The notes below the pieces were generated by a model. That model was given only the letters and a program-made list of their open reading frames with translations, ran no database searches and had not been told where the DNA came from. Shown here one piece after another: positions 49,181-58,645 of a stretch of 64,000 nt of DNA. The position numbers and the translations under genes were made by a program. How positions within the stretch are numbered: the first letter of the stretch is position 1; each line of letters starts with the position of its first letter. The stretch is from Wenzhouxiangella limi (lineage in GTDB: Bacteria; Pseudomonadota; Gammaproteobacteria; Xanthomonadales; Wenzhouxiangellaceae): assembly GCF_010499265.1 (NCBI RefSeq), contig NZ_JAAGSC010000044.1, positions 155,266 to 219,265 on the forward strand, written 5' to 3'.

Positions 49181-51610
49181 ATGTTGTACGAATTCCCGAT
49201 TTCTCAATATCCTACTCCGCGGATAGCGATTCGACCAGTTCGTGCTGGCGTGGTTTACGTTTGTTTACGCTTGTTGGTTTGTCTGCGAGCTGCAGGCTGC
49301 ATTCTGATCCTGCTCTCGACGATGCCCGCTGGGGCACAGGAGCCGCCGGAAAGCCCGGTTCCCGGCGACGATGCCTACGTCGAACGGGCGACCCGCCTGC
49401 TGCAGCAGGCGGTGGAGGCAGGCGACAGCCTTGCAACCGCCCGCGCCCAGCTGGCCCTGACGGAGCACATGTATTCGCGCGGCCTGTGGGCCGAAGCGGC
49501 CGCCCATGCAGATCTTGGGCGAAACGCGGCGCGCCTGGCCGGCGATGAAACGCTGCTGCCGGAACTGGAGCATTTCATGGCGCGGGCGCTGCTGAGGATG
49601 GAGCGCTCGGCCGAGGCGACGCGCTTGTATCTTTCGCTGCTCGATCGCGCCGAACAAACCGGCGACCAGGCGCTTGCCGCAAGGGCGAGTCTGTCGCTGT
49701 CGTCGTTGCAGGGACGCGCGGGGGATCTCGAGTCGGCGCAAAGATTCGCTGAATCGGCCCTGCAGCTGACTGGTGTCGTTGATCTGCCCGATCTGCGCGC
49801 CCGCGTTCTGATCAACCTGGCGCGTATTGCGCTTCTCCAGGATCGTCCGGAACAGGGCCGCGCCCATCTTGCCCAGGCGCAGGCGCTTGCCGCCGAAGAG
49901 TTGACCGACCAAACCCGATCTTCGCTGCTTATGGCCGAGCTGAACATCGCCGCCAACGATGGCGCAACCGAGCGCGCGCTTGCCATTGCCCGCCGCACCG
50001 TGGCCCTTGCCGAAGATCTTGACAGCGTGTTTTTCCAGGCCTTTGCCCTGTCCCAGCTTGCTCCTTTGCTTTGCCGTAGCGGACAAAGCGAGGAGGCGAT
50101 TGTTCACTTCGAGCGCTCGGCAGCCCTGTTCGAGCAAAGCGACGCGCCGGTCGAGCAGAGCGAAACGCTGATGGCGCTGGCGCAGTGCCTGCATGACATC
50201 CAGCGCCACGAGCAGGCTTACGCGAACGTGCTCGCATCCCGTTCTCTGCTCCAGGAGGCTCACAGCCGCCAACGCAGTGATTCGATGCAGGCCAGTCTGG
50301 CCGCGTTTCAGAGTGAGCGGCAGCTGCGCGAGCTGGCGCGCCTGGGTGACGAAGAGCAATTGCTGCGCGCGCGCGTTTCCGAGCAACAGCTGCGCATCAG
50401 CCTGATGGTGATTGGCCTACTGCTTCTGGGGGCGCTGGCCGGCGTGCTCTGGATGCGCAATCGCAGCATTGCCCAGCAGCGCGCAGCGCAACAACAACTG
50501 GAGCAGACGCGCATCGACCTGCTGGCGCGCACCAGTCACGAAATCCGCAACCCGGCGCAAGGCTTGATCGGACTGCTGGAGCGCCAGTCCTCGAACGACC
50601 CCCGCCGCGCTGAAGACCCTGATCACCGCTCTGCGCTGGCCGCGGCGCGCATGATTCAGCACCTGGCCAACGATTACCTCGATCTGTCCTTGCTCGAGCA
50701 GGGCAAGCTGCGCATCTGCAGCGATGCCCGCTGTCGCCTGAGCGAACTCATCGAGCATGTCCGCCAGCTCGCCGAGTCTTTTCTCGGCGAGGTCATGCCG
50801 GCGCTCAACGTCACTGTGGCACCCGGGCTTGCTGATTGGATTCATGCCGACGCCGATCGCCTGATGCAGGTCTTGCTCAATCTCGTCATCAATGCCGCGC
50901 GCTACGGCGGGGATGATGAAATCGACCTGATCCTTGATCAAAGCGACGACGGTAAATGCTTGATTATCAGGGTCGAGGATCGTGGGCCCGGCCTGGGCAA
51001 TGCCGACACGCAGCTGTTCGATCCGTACGTGCGCGGTGAAGCAAGCGGAGAGAACGTGCGCGGTAGCGGGCTTGGATTATCCATCAGCGCGCGCATCATC
51101 GACGCCATGGGTGGTCGGATGCGGGCCTGCAATCGAGACCGCGGCGGTGCCCGCTTCGAGATTCGGTTGCCGCTCCGGGTCGCAGAGCCGACCCCGGAAG
51201 AAGCGCTGCCCGATCGGGCCGGAGACGCTCCTGCGGCCGGATGCCCGCGGGTGCTGCTGGTGGACGACGACCGTTTTGCCCGGATGGGAATCCGGGCCGT
51301 GCTGGACAGCTTCGGCTGCGAGACATACGAGGCGGCCGACTGGTCGGCAATGCAGCCGCTGGTCGAGGAACACGATCCCCCGCTGGTTCTGCTCGACCGT
51401 CATCTGACCAATGAAGACGGCCTGGAGATTGCGCGGCGACTGCGTGAGCGCGATCGCCGAAACGGTCGCAGCCGGCGTCGCATCGTCATGATCAGCGGCT
51501 CGCAACGTCCGAGCGATCTTGATCAGGATGATCTCCTGGACGACTGGTTGATCAAACCCGTCACGCGCGCCCGCTTTGCGCTAGTGCTCAAAACCCCGCC
51601 GATTGATTGA
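49181..51610 (+). CDS. TPR-containing hybrid sensor histidine kinase
   Basis: An 809-residue protein: signal peptide or anchor (about 20-50), TPR-type repeats (about 60-380), a membrane segment (407-424, MVIGLLLLGALAGVLWM), HisKA with SHEIRNP (H453), HATPase_c (NLVINAARYGG, DRGPGLGN, GSGLGLSI) and a C-terminal receiver with acceptor D739 (LVLLDRHL). The periplasmic TPR part is probably the sensor. The frame continues upstream to 49055; the ATG at 49181 gives a signal-like N-terminus and is my choice, with low certainty. Phosphoryl flow H453, D739, HPt H60, regulator D65 is inferred. Confidence 0.87.
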   Translation: MLYEFPISQYPTPRIAIRPVRAGVVYVCLRLLVCLRAAGCILILLSTMPAGAQEPPESPVPGDDAYVERATRLLQQAVEAGDSLATARAQLALTEHMYSRGLWAEAAAHADLGRNAARLAGDETLLPELEHFMARALLRMERSAEATRLYLSLLDRAEQTGDQALAARASLSLSSLQGRAGDLESAQRFAESALQLTGVVDLPDLRARVLINLARIALLQDRPEQGRAHLAQAQALAAEELTDQTRSSLLMAELNIAANDGATERALAIARRTVALAEDLDSVFFQAFALSQLAPLLCRSGQSEEAIVHFERSAALFEQSDAPVEQSETLMALAQCLHDIQRHEQAYANVLASRSLLQEAHSRQRSDSMQASLAAFQSERQLRELARLGDEEQLLRARVSEQQLRISLMVIGLLLLGALAGVLWMRNRSIAQQRAAQQQLEQTRIDLLARTSHEIRNPAQGLIGLLERQSSNDPRRAEDPDHRSALAAARMIQHLANDYLDLSLLEQGKLRICSDARCRLSELIEHVRQLAESFLGEVMPALNVTVAPGLADWIHADADRLMQVLLNLVINAARYGGDDEIDLILDQSDDGKCLIIRVEDRGPGLGNADTQLFDPYVRGEASGENVRGSGLGLSISARIIDAMGGRMRACNRDRGGARFEIRLPLRVAEPTPEEALPDRAGDAPAAGCPRVLLVDDDRFARMGIRAVLDSFGCETYEAADWSAMQPLVEEHDPPLVLLDRHLTNEDGLEIARRLRERDRRNGRSRRRIVMISGSQRPSDLDQDDLLDDWLIKPVTRARFALVLKTPPID

Positions 51611-51725
51611 AACGCCCACGGTCAATGCCTGGCGCCGGCGTTGGTTGCGTCTGAATTGACAAGACTTGACATTCGTTCTCGCGATTAGTCAATAGACTCA
51701 AGGCTTTCATCGATGGAAGTGGTCT

Positions 51726-52160
51726 ATGGACATTCAAGAGATTCTGAAAACCGGCGCCCAGGCGTTTCAGTCCCAGCTCGCCGGCGGGCAGGCTGGATCG
51801 CTCTCGCTGGACAAGATCATGGATGCCCTGGCCGGCCTGATGCCGGGCAAGGGTGAAAATGTCGACCTTGCTGCCTTGGTCGGAAACATGCAAAGCGGTG
51901 GACTGGCTTCGCTTGCCGAGTCCTGGCTGGGCGACGGCGGGAATTCCGCCATCGGCACCGAGCAAGTGGCTTCGATGTTTGGCAGCGAGGAGATCCAGGC
52001 GTTCGCCGCCAAGCTGGGTCTTGACCAGGGCACCGCGCTGGAAGGTCTCAAAGGCGCACTGCCGCAAATGATCGATCAGGCCTCCAGTGGGGGCACGCTG
52101 GATTCCCTTGGCGGGGTCACGGGGGTAATGGCCATGGCCGGCAAGCTGTTTGGTCGCTGA
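51726..52160 (+). CDS. DUF937 (YidB-like) protein
   Basis: A 144-residue soluble protein, glycine- and alanine-rich, with IDxxxILKTGAQAFQSQL-like opening, SSGGTLDSLGGV and a GKLFGR end, matching DUF937/YidB. Function unknown. It follows 115 nt of non-coding sequence with two TTGACA hexamers (51656 and 51666) but no matching -10 at 17 nt. Confidence 0.8.
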   Translation: MDIQEILKTGAQAFQSQLAGGQAGSLSLDKIMDALAGLMPGKGENVDLAALVGNMQSGGLASLAESWLGDGGNSAIGTEQVASMFGSEEIQAFAAKLGLDQGTALEGLKGALPQMIDQASSGGTLDSLGGVTGVMAMAGKLFGR

Positions 52161-52162
52161 TC

Positions 52163-54430
52163 GTGCCAAAAGCGAAAAATTGCCGGCGCCGAAGGCTGCT
52201 GATGGGTGCGGTTCTGTTGCTCGCCAGCCTTTCGGCCCATGCGGAGTTGCACTGGCCGCAGGAGATTTCGGCGACCGAAGGCGTCATTGTGGTCTATCAG
52301 CCCCAGCCGGAAAAACTCGACGGCAACCTGCTCGAAGGCCGTGCCGCGGTGGCGCTCGAACTGAACGGGCGAGAAGAGCCGATCTTTGGCGCGATGTGGT
52401 TCAGCGCGATGCTCGAGACCGATCGAGATGCCGGCACGGCGAGCGTGCATGAGGTCAAGGTCACCCATGTGACCTGGCCCGACTCCCGGGATGCCGATGA
52501 ACAGCGCTTTACCTCGATTGTCGAAGCCGCGGTGCCTGAAAGCGGCTTTCAAATTTCGCTGGAGCGGCTGACCGCCAGCCTCGGAACCGCGGAGCTGGTG
52601 CTCAAAAGCCTGGAGAACCTCAATACAGATCCGCCCGAAATCATATTCCGCGAGGAACTGGCGGTGCTGCTGCTCTACGACGGTCAACCGCGCATGGCCC
52701 AGATCGACAACAGCCCTTACGAGCGCGCGCTGAATGCGCCGATGGTGGTCGTGTGCAAGCAGCGTGGCAACGAGTGCTGGTTGTCGAGCGGGACCCTGTG
52801 GTATGCATCCAGCAGTCCGCTGGGGCCATGGACGCCCACCGATGCGCCACCGCGGGATCTCAAGGAGATGATGCCGACGCCCGATTCATCGGAAGATGTG
52901 CCGGAAACCCATCCTGCCATCGTGGTGGCGACCGAGCCGACCGAACTGATCGTGACCGTTGGCAAACCCGAATGGACGGCGCTGACCGGCGGCGATCTGC
53001 TCTACGCATCCAACACCGAATCGCCCTGGTTGCGAGAAATCAGCACCGGCAATATGTATTTGCTGCTTGCCGGGCGCTGGTTCCGCTCCCGGAGCAACGA
53101 GGGACCCTGGGTGTTCGTGCGGCCGGATGAATTGCCCGCCAGTTTTGCCGCGATCCCCCCGGCGTCCGATATTGGCGGCCTGCGCACGTCCGTCGCCGGC
53201 ACGCCGGAAGCAGAAGACGCCGTGCGTGACGCGGCCATCCCGCAAACGGCTGCCATCAAGCGCAGCGAGGCGTCCTTGACGGTCGAGTACGACGGCGAGC
53301 CGAGCTTCGAGACCATCAAGGGCACGGACGTGGCCTACGCCGTCAACACCGGCGCCCAGGTCCTGGCCATAGACAACAACTACTATGCCGTGGATAACGG
53401 CGTGTGGTTCGCGTCGGATTCACCCTCGGGTCCCTGGGCGGTGGCCGATGAAGTGCCACGCGAAAAGATCGCCACCATCCCGCCCACCTCTCCGGTCTAC
53501 AACACGACCTATGTCGAGATCTACCAGTCCACGCCCGAGGTGGTTTACGTGGGCTATCGGCCAGGCTATCTGTGGTCGTATCCGTTTTATGGCGTGCCGG
53601 TCTACGGAACGGGCTGGTACTACCCGCCTTATTACGGTCGGCGATACTATCCGCGGCCGCCGACCTGGGGCTTCAATGTCGGCTACAACCCCTGGAGCGG
53701 CTGGAATTTCGGTCTTTCCTACAGCAGCGGCTTTTTCAACTTCGGCATGAGCTGGGGCGGTGGTTACAGCGGCGGATATCGGCCCTGGCGCTGCTGCGGT
53801 GGCTGGTACGGTGGTGGCTACCGCGGCCCGACCATCATCAACACCGGCAACATCAATATCGGCAACAACATCAATATCGGTAACCGCGCCCGGATCAGCA
53901 ATCGTCTGGCCGGCAGCGGTCAATTGGCCGGAGCGCGTATGGATCGGTCCAGGAACATCTACAACCGGCCCGAAACCAGGAACCGCCTGGCCGATCGCAG
54001 CGCTGTGACCCGCGACCTGCGCCAGGCGCGCACATCCACCGGCAGAGACAACAACGTGTTTGCAGACCGCTCGGGTCGGGTGGCCCGGGTCGACGGCGGC
54101 AAATGGCAGACCCGGGAAGCGGGTTCGTGGAAAGACACCGGCAGCGTAGCCGATCGGCGCCCCGGAAGAGGCCCGGTGACCCGTCCGGCAACGCCACCGG
54201 GTAACCGTCCGACAACGCTGGGTACCCGGCCCACGACCCGACCCACGACCCGACCTGCTGGGCCCGGCGTCCGTCCGGCGCCGCGCCCCTCTCTCAATGT
54301 CCGTGACCTTGACCGGGCCAACCTGGCGCGCCAGCGCGGCGCAGCCTATGAGCGGGCGCGACCGATGCCGCGTGGGGGCGCCGGAAGGCCGATGCCGCGA
54401 AACATGGACATGCGGTCGAACCGGCGCTGA
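52163..54430 (+). CDS. large secreted protein with aromatic and Arg/Pro/Thr-rich low-complexity C-terminus
   Basis: A 755-residue protein from GTG 52163. A signal peptide (RRRRLLMGAVLLLASLSAHA) is followed by a folded N-terminal region to about 460. Residues about 470-560 are extremely rich in Tyr, Gly, Trp and Pro (GTGWYYPPYYGRRYYPRPP). Then come NTGNINIGNNINIGN repeats and a basic RPTTRPTTRPAGP tail. Similar text occurs in proteins annotated as carbohydrate-binding; I cannot confirm that. It starts 2 nt after the DUF937 stop and precedes an outer-membrane barrel gene. Envelope or surface role is inferred. Confidence 0.75.
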   Translation: MPKAKNCRRRRLLMGAVLLLASLSAHAELHWPQEISATEGVIVVYQPQPEKLDGNLLEGRAAVALELNGREEPIFGAMWFSAMLETDRDAGTASVHEVKVTHVTWPDSRDADEQRFTSIVEAAVPESGFQISLERLTASLGTAELVLKSLENLNTDPPEIIFREELAVLLLYDGQPRMAQIDNSPYERALNAPMVVVCKQRGNECWLSSGTLWYASSSPLGPWTPTDAPPRDLKEMMPTPDSSEDVPETHPAIVVATEPTELIVTVGKPEWTALTGGDLLYASNTESPWLREISTGNMYLLLAGRWFRSRSNEGPWVFVRPDELPASFAAIPPASDIGGLRTSVAGTPEAEDAVRDAAIPQTAAIKRSEASLTVEYDGEPSFETIKGTDVAYAVNTGAQVLAIDNNYYAVDNGVWFASDSPSGPWAVADEVPREKIATIPPTSPVYNTTYVEIYQSTPEVVYVGYRPGYLWSYPFYGVPVYGTGWYYPPYYGRRYYPRPPTWGFNVGYNPWSGWNFGLSYSSGFFNFGMSWGGGYSGGYRPWRCCGGWYGGGYRGPTIINTGNINIGNNINIGNRARISNRLAGSGQLAGARMDRSRNIYNRPETRNRLADRSAVTRDLRQARTSTGRDNNVFADRSGRVARVDGGKWQTREAGSWKDTGSVADRRPGRGPVTRPATPPGNRPTTLGTRPTTRPTTRPAGPGVRPAPRPSLNVRDLDRANLARQRGAAYERARPMPRGGAGRPMPRNMDMRSNRR

Positions 54431-54486
54431 GGTTTGCGCTGCACGACGCCCGGTTTTTATTTCATTCATTTCCAAGGTGACCCGAT

Positions 54487-55149
54487 ATGCGTATCGTCAA
54501 AGTTTGTTTGCTTGTTCTGAGCCTTTTTCCCCTGATCGCCCTGGCCCAGTGGGAGGCCGGATCCTCCGACCGAGAGGGCCGTTGGGAAGCCAGTTTCGGG
54601 CTGTATCTGACCGGATCGGAGAGCGCCGATGGTCTCAACGAGTCGTCGGTCGATATCGATGACGGTCTCGGTTTCGGTTTCAGCACCGGCTACAACTTCA
54701 CCCGCCACCTGGCGCTGCATTTTGACGCTTCCTGGTTCCGGGCCGACTATGACGCCGTTCTCAATACCGAAAACGAAGGCCTGGTGGGCATCAACCACCG
54801 CCTGTCGGCCTTCAACGGTCAGCTCAAGGGCGTGTGGAATATCTTCGATGCCGCCTTCACCCCCTACTTGCAGGCCGGGATCGGCTGGACCTACCTGGAC
54901 TCCAACGTCAGCGACGGCACGCCGTCGACGGGCTGCTGGTGGGACCCCTGGTGGGGCTATATCTGCAGCGACTTTTACTCGACCTACAGCGACACCAGCT
55001 TCAGCTGGAACCTGGGTGCGGGTCTGCGCTACGAGTTCAGAAACGGCATGTTCGCGCGGGCAGGATGGGAGCAGATCACCATCGACGGCGGCCAGGGCGT
55101 GGATCCCCGGTTTGATGCCTACCGTTTCGAGCTGGGCTGGCTTTTCTGA
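54487..55149 (+). CDS. outer-membrane beta-barrel protein
   Basis: A 220-residue protein with signal peptide (KVCLLVLSLFPLIALAQ) and an eight-strand-type barrel: alternating aromatic strands (HLALHFDASWFRADYD, FTPYLQAGIGWTYLD, SFSWNLGAGLRYEF) ending YRFELGWLF with the C-terminal Phe. It resembles OmpW/OmpA-barrel domains. A WW/C-rich loop (GCWWDPWWGYIC) is unusual. AAGGTGA before the ATG. Its last 31 nt overlap the convergent K+ channel gene. Confidence 0.85.
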   Translation: MRIVKVCLLVLSLFPLIALAQWEAGSSDREGRWEASFGLYLTGSESADGLNESSVDIDDGLGFGFSTGYNFTRHLALHFDASWFRADYDAVLNTENEGLVGINHRLSAFNGQLKGVWNIFDAAFTPYLQAGIGWTYLDSNVSDGTPSTGCWWDPWWGYICSDFYSTYSDTSFSWNLGAGLRYEFRNGMFARAGWEQITIDGGQGVDPRFDAYRFELGWLF

Positions 55150-55496
55150 GCGCAGACACGAGCCGTCTGATCGGGTGATGTGCGCTCGCGCTGCGAGAGT
55201 ATCGCCTCGGCCAGGGCGCTGGCCGCGGCAATGAAGATGCCGAGCCCGATCAGAACGTAGACGATGGTAAACAGCCGTCCCAGGGTCGTGACCGGCACCA
55301 GATCGCCATAACCGACGGTGGCGATGGTCATGACCGCGAAGTACAGGGCATCGAGATAGGGCCAGCCCTCGACCAGCGAGTAGAACAGCGCGGCCAGGCC
55401 GATGATGGTGAAGGTGAATCCCATCAGCCCCTGAACTCGTCCATCGCGAAACGCAAAGCGCAGGCCGCGCACCAGGCTGCGCACGGGCTGGCTCAA
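55119..55496 (-). CDS. two-helix potassium channel (KcsA-type)
   Basis: A 125-residue channel subunit: two membrane segments (about 24-42 and 74-98) around a pore loop with the selectivity filter TVGYGD (60-65). No RCK domain. Its start overlaps the RND pump stop by 4 nt, so it is the last gene of the AraC-RND operon; it overlaps the convergent barrel gene at the 3' end. Confidence 0.9.
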   Translation of the reverse strand: MSQPVRSLVRGLRFAFRDGRVQGLMGFTFTIIGLAALFYSLVEGWPYLDALYFAVMTIATVGYGDLVPVTTLGRLFTIVYVLIGLGIFIAAASALAEAILSQRERTSPDQTARVCAQKSQPSSKR

Positions 55497-58400
55497 GACA
55501 CCGCCGGTTTTTGTTCCGGCTCGGCTGGATTGGGTTCGGCCGACCCCTTCGGGCTACTGCCGAAGCGCTCGCGCATGGCCTGAACGACGACGTAGAGCAT
55601 GGGCGTCATCAGCGTGACCAGCACCATGGCCGCGATCATGCCCGACATCACCGTCACCCCCAGGCTGACCCGGCTGGCGGCTCCGGCACCCGTGGCGGTG
55701 ACCAGCGGGACCACGCCGAGGATGAACGCCAGGCTGGTCATCACCACCGCCCGGAAACGCAGAACCGCGGCTTCGCGCGCGGCCTCGACGATGCTGCGGC
55801 CTTCCTTGTGCAGCTGCATGGCAAACTCGACGATCAGGATCGCGGTCTTGGTGGCCATGGCGACCAGCAGTACCAGGCCGATCTGGGCGTAGATATCCAT
55901 CGGCAGGCCGGTCATGCGCAGCGCCAGGAACGAGCCCAAAAAGGCCAGCGGGACCGACAGCAGCACCGCGATGGGCAGCGTCCAGCTTTCGTACAGGGCG
56001 ACCAGAAACAGGTAGGCGGCCAGGATGGCGAGCGCAAACAGCAGCACGATCATGTTGCCGGCCTCGATTTCCTGCAGGGTCTGGCCGGCCCAGGCAAAGT
56101 CGAATCCGCCGGGTGACTGGGCCAGCAGTTCTTCCATGGCCATGACCGCCTCCATGCTCGACACACCGGGCGCGGGTTCGCCGTTGATGGTCACGCTGCG
56201 GTAGAGATTGAAGCCCTCAAGACGGGTCGGTCCCTCGGCCGGGGTCAGCTGGGCCACGGTCGAGATGGGCACCATCTCGCCGGACGCATTACGGCCCTGA
56301 AAGTTGCGCAGGTCCTCGGGGCGCAAGCGAAAGCGCTGCTCGGATTCGAGCATCACGCGATAGGTCCGGCCGAACTGGGTGAAGTCGTTGACATAAATAC
56401 CGCCGAGCTGGGCCTGCAGCGTCTGGAAGACTTCGCCGAAGTTCAGGCCCAGCAGCTTGGTCTTGTCGCGGTCGACTTCCAGTTCGTACATCGGCACGTT
56501 GGCGCGGAAGTTGTGGCGCACGCGCGTCAGCGCCTCGTGCTCGTTGGCCTGGGCGACGATTGCGTCGGCGGCTGCGGCGACCTCGGTGGGCGAGGCCCGG
56601 GCGGTATCCAGCAGCCGCATGTCGAAGCCGGAAACCACCCCGAGACCGGGGATGGCCGGCAGATTGAATACCATGGCCCGGGCTTCGGGAATCGACCACA
56701 ACTGCCCGTTCAGGCGCCTGACCACCGCTGCCGGCTGGAGCGCCTCGTCTTCACGTTCCGCCCAGTCCTTGAGCACGACCACGCCGAAGCCCATGTTGGG
56801 TCCGCTGCCGCTCATGATCGAGTAGCCGCTGATGGCGATGACGTCGCTGACCGCCGGATCGGAGCGAACCATTTCGCTCAAGGTCTCCATGACCGCGGCC
56901 GTGCGATTGCCCGAGGCCGCGTCCGGCAGCTGCACGTCCACGAACAAAAAGCCCTGGTCTTCCTCGGGCACGAAGCCGGTCGGGGTGCCCATGGCCAGCA
57001 CCACCACGACGGCGAGAATGCCGACGAAGACCGCGCCCGTCACGGCGATCCGGCCCAGAATCCGGTCGATCAGCCAGCGATAGCCCCGGCTCAAGCGGTC
57101 GATGAGAAACTCGACCGGCTTGAGCCAGCGGATCGGTTCGGCACCGCTGCGCAGCAGCAGCGAGCTCAGCGCCGGCGACAGGGTCAGGGCGTTGACCATG
57201 GAGATCAGCACCGCAAAGCAGATCGTGACCGCAAACTGGCGAAACAGCTCGCCGGTGATGCCGGGCAGGAAGGCCACCGGGACGAACACCGCCAGCAGCA
57301 CGAGGGTGGTCGAGACGATCGGGGCGGTGATCTCGCGCATGGCCTGGGAGACCGCCTGCCTGACGTCCATGGATTTTTCGTGGATCAGCCGATCGACGTT
57401 TTCGATCACCACGATCGCATCGTCGACCACGATGCCGATCGCCAGCACCAGTCCGAACAGGGTGATCAGGTTGACCGAGTAACCCATCGCCGCCATGAAG
57501 GCAAAGGTGCCGATCAGCGAGACCGGGATGGCGATGGTCGGAATCAGCGTTGCGCGCAGGCTTTGCAGAAACAGAAACACCACCAGCACGACCAGGGCAA
57601 TGGCTTCGTACAGGGTGTGCACGACCTCGCGGATGGACTCGTCGATAAAGCGCGTGCTGTCGAACAGGATGGCGTATTCCAGGCCGTCAGGGAACAACGC
57701 TTCCTGACGCTCCATTTCCGCGCGTACCCGTTCGGCGACGTCGAGGGCATTGGCGTCGGGCAGCTGGTAGATCACCAGGAAGGCGGTGTCGCGACCGTTG
57801 AGCTTGGAGGTCGCGGCGTAGGAGCGCGCACCCAGCTCGATGCGGGCAATATCGCGCAGTCGCACGACCCGGCCGTCCGGCGTGCTCCGGATCACGGTCT
57901 GGCCGAACTCGCCGGCTTCGCTCAGACGACCTTCGCTGCGGATGTTGAAGGTAAAGACCTGGTCGGGCGGCGCCGGCTCCTGGCCCAGGGCGCCGGCGGC
58001 GACGATCTGGTTCTGCTCGCGCACGGCGGCGTTGACGTCGGCGACCGTGAGCCCGAGCTGGTTCATCCGCTCGGGGTCCAGCCAGATGCGCATGGCGTAC
58101 TCGCTGGTGCCCAGCACCTGCGCTTCGGCCACGCCGCGGATGCGGGCGACGTTTTCCACCAGGCTGGTGGTGGCGTAGTTGCTCAGAAACAGCGCGTCGA
58201 GTTCGGGCCGTTCGGAGAACAGGTTGATGCCCAGCAGCATGTTGCCCGACTGCTTGCGCACCACCACGCCCTCGCGCCGGACCTGCTCGGGCAGCTGGCT
58301 TTCGGCCAGCGTGACCCGGTTCTGGACGTTGACCTGGGCCATGTCGACGTCGGTGCCGGTGGCGAAGGTCACGGTGATCGAGGCCGCCCCGTCGCTGGTG

Positions 58401-58645
58401 GCCGCCGACTCGAGATAGATCATGCCCTCGACGCCGTTGAGGCGCTGCTCGATCGGGCGAACCACGGCATCGGCCACGGTCTCGGCGCTCGCGCCCGGGT
58501 AAACGGCCCGGACCTGGATCTGCGGCGGCGCCAGGTCGGGGTACATGTTGACCGGCAGCGTCTGCAGGGCCAGCAGACCGGCCAGGGTGATGAGAATGGA
58601 CAGGACGAACGCGGACTTGGGCCGGTTCAGAAAGAACTCGCTCAC
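55493..58645 (-). CDS. RND efflux pump, inner-membrane transporter (HAE1/AcrB type)
   Basis: Proton-driven drug or solute exporter. 1050 residues with the twelve-segment, two-loop plan of AcrB. Proton-relay residues appear as GIVVDDAIVVIENVD (paired aspartates) and AMATKTAILIVEF (the lysine). The N-terminus FFLNRPKSAFVLSI is typical. It follows the adaptor gene with a 4-nt overlap. No outer-membrane TolC-like gene is in the window, so it probably uses one encoded elsewhere. Substrates unknown. Confidence 0.95.
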   Translation of the reverse strand: MSEFFLNRPKSAFVLSILITLAGLLALQTLPVNMYPDLAPPQIQVRAVYPGASAETVADAVVRPIEQRLNGVEGMIYLESAATSDGAASITVTFATGTDVDMAQVNVQNRVTLAESQLPEQVRREGVVVRKQSGNMLLGINLFSERPELDALFLSNYATTSLVENVARIRGVAEAQVLGTSEYAMRIWLDPERMNQLGLTVADVNAAVREQNQIVAAGALGQEPAPPDQVFTFNIRSEGRLSEAGEFGQTVIRSTPDGRVVRLRDIARIELGARSYAATSKLNGRDTAFLVIYQLPDANALDVAERVRAEMERQEALFPDGLEYAILFDSTRFIDESIREVVHTLYEAIALVVLVVFLFLQSLRATLIPTIAIPVSLIGTFAFMAAMGYSVNLITLFGLVLAIGIVVDDAIVVIENVDRLIHEKSMDVRQAVSQAMREITAPIVSTTLVLLAVFVPVAFLPGITGELFRQFAVTICFAVLISMVNALTLSPALSSLLLRSGAEPIRWLKPVEFLIDRLSRGYRWLIDRILGRIAVTGAVFVGILAVVVVLAMGTPTGFVPEEDQGFLFVDVQLPDAASGNRTAAVMETLSEMVRSDPAVSDVIAISGYSIMSGSGPNMGFGVVVLKDWAEREDEALQPAAVVRRLNGQLWSIPEARAMVFNLPAIPGLGVVSGFDMRLLDTARASPTEVAAAADAIVAQANEHEALTRVRHNFRANVPMYELEVDRDKTKLLGLNFGEVFQTLQAQLGGIYVNDFTQFGRTYRVMLESEQRFRLRPEDLRNFQGRNASGEMVPISTVAQLTPAEGPTRLEGFNLYRSVTINGEPAPGVSSMEAVMAMEELLAQSPGGFDFAWAGQTLQEIEAGNMIVLLFALAILAAYLFLVALYESWTLPIAVLLSVPLAFLGSFLALRMTGLPMDIYAQIGLVLLVAMATKTAILIVEFAMQLHKEGRSIVEAAREAAVLRFRAVVMTSLAFILGVVPLVTATGAGAASRVSLGVTVMSGMIAAMVLVTLMTPMLYVVVQAMRERFGSSPKGSAEPNPAEPEQKPAVS

